Assembly (NCBI GenBank): GCA_031258035.1
Contig: JAIRNL010000150.1
Span: 1-5,319 of the forward strand
DNA from: Azoarcus sp.
Lineage (GTDB): Bacteria > Pseudomonadota > Gammaproteobacteria > Burkholderiales > Rhodocyclaceae
Length of the DNA: 5,319 nucleotides
Direction: 5' to 3'
Below the pieces are notes generated by a model. The model ran no database searches, was not told where the DNA came from, and saw only the letters and a list, made by a program, of their open reading frames with translations. Shown piece after piece: positions 5,157 through 5,319 of this stretch. Position 1 is the first letter of the stretch. Every line of letters starts with the position of its first letter. The translations under genes were made by a program, and so were the position numbers.

Positions 5157-5319
5157 ATGCCCGAAATCACCCACTACCGGCTCACCGTCCAGGTGCCCGC
5201 ACAACACGCCGAAACCCTGAAAAACGCCCTGTTCGCCGCCGGCGCCGGTTGCTATGACGGTTACGACCGCTGTTGCTGGCAGGTGCTCGGCGATGGGCAA
5301 TTCCGCCCCCTGCCCGGCG
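5157..5319 (+). CDS. YqfO/NIF3-associated short domain protein (CutA/PII-like), 5' part only
   Basis: The first 54 residues are present; the gene runs off the window. The reading frame opens MPEITHYRLTVQVPAQHAETLKNALFAAGAG (1-31) and continues with YDRCCWQVLGDGQFRPLPG (36-54). This agrees with the small stand-alone proteins of about 100 residues in proteobacteria, often named NGG1p-interacting factor NIF3, which resemble the PII/CutA-like domain inserted in Bacillus YqfO. The CCW and GQFRPL segments are the recognisable signature. The biochemical role is not established; metal or nucleotide binding would be inference. The Shine-Dalgarno is poor and no clear promoter is seen upstream. Its place after the S10 operon is probably incidental, since a terminator separates them. 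Confidence 0.8.
   Translation, partial: MPEITHYRLTVQVPAQHAETLKNALFAAGAGCYDGYDRCCWQVLGDGQFRPLPG

Noticed and set aside
5118..5300. Minus-strand 60-codon open frame near the right end
   Set aside because: It lies antisense to the recognisable YqfO-like coding start and has no family signal.

Overview
The window carries most of a bacterial S10 ribosomal-protein operon, all on the + strand, in the classical order L3, L4, L23, L2, S19, L22, S3, L16, L29, S17 (rplC, rplD, rplW, rplB, rpsS, rplV, rpsC, rplP, rpmC, rpsQ). All ten genes look intact. Protein wording points to a betaproteobacterium: the L4 loop KPFRQKGTGNARAG with SSPLWRGGGRIFPN, the S19 body (WSRRST, VHNGRQHIPVYV), a 109-residue L22, and S3 with a long basic/acidic C-terminal tail. 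Coding is GC-rich throughout. Rhodocyclales-like or Gallionellales-like is a guess from memory, not a computed placement.

Layout. Positions 1-95 are leader or intergenic sequence upstream of rplC: a -10-like TATACT at the very edge, a GC-rich stretch, a hairpin (22-46) and a strong Shine-Dalgarno. The gene for S10 (rpsJ), normally first, is not in the window. Positions 96-4806 are the ten genes, packed with gaps of 0-16 nt or with overlaps (ATGA at rplD/rplW and rpmC/rpsQ, TGATG at rpsC/rplP). This indicates one transcript with translational coupling. The products cooperate in assembling the large subunit (L3, L4, L23, L2, L22, L16, L29: peptidyl-transferase surroundings and exit tunnel) and the small subunit (S19, S3, S17).

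Positions 4807-5156 hold no gene but are not empty. A very good intrinsic terminator (4839-4879) closes the operon right after rpsQ. It is followed by a 186-bp element (4893-5078) bounded by perfect 14-bp inverted repeats and filled with nested inverted repeats, which looks like a MITE-like or REP-like non-autonomous element. Next comes an 11-bp hairpin (5078-5112). From 5157 to the window end runs the start of an unrelated gene, a short YqfO/NIF3-associated (CutA/PII-like) domain protein, cut by the window edge. The spc operon (rplN onward), which commonly follows rpsQ, is absent here, so the ribosomal superoperon is interrupted or rearranged at this point.

I found no new gene system. The composite inverted-repeat element and the operon break are the most interesting parts.
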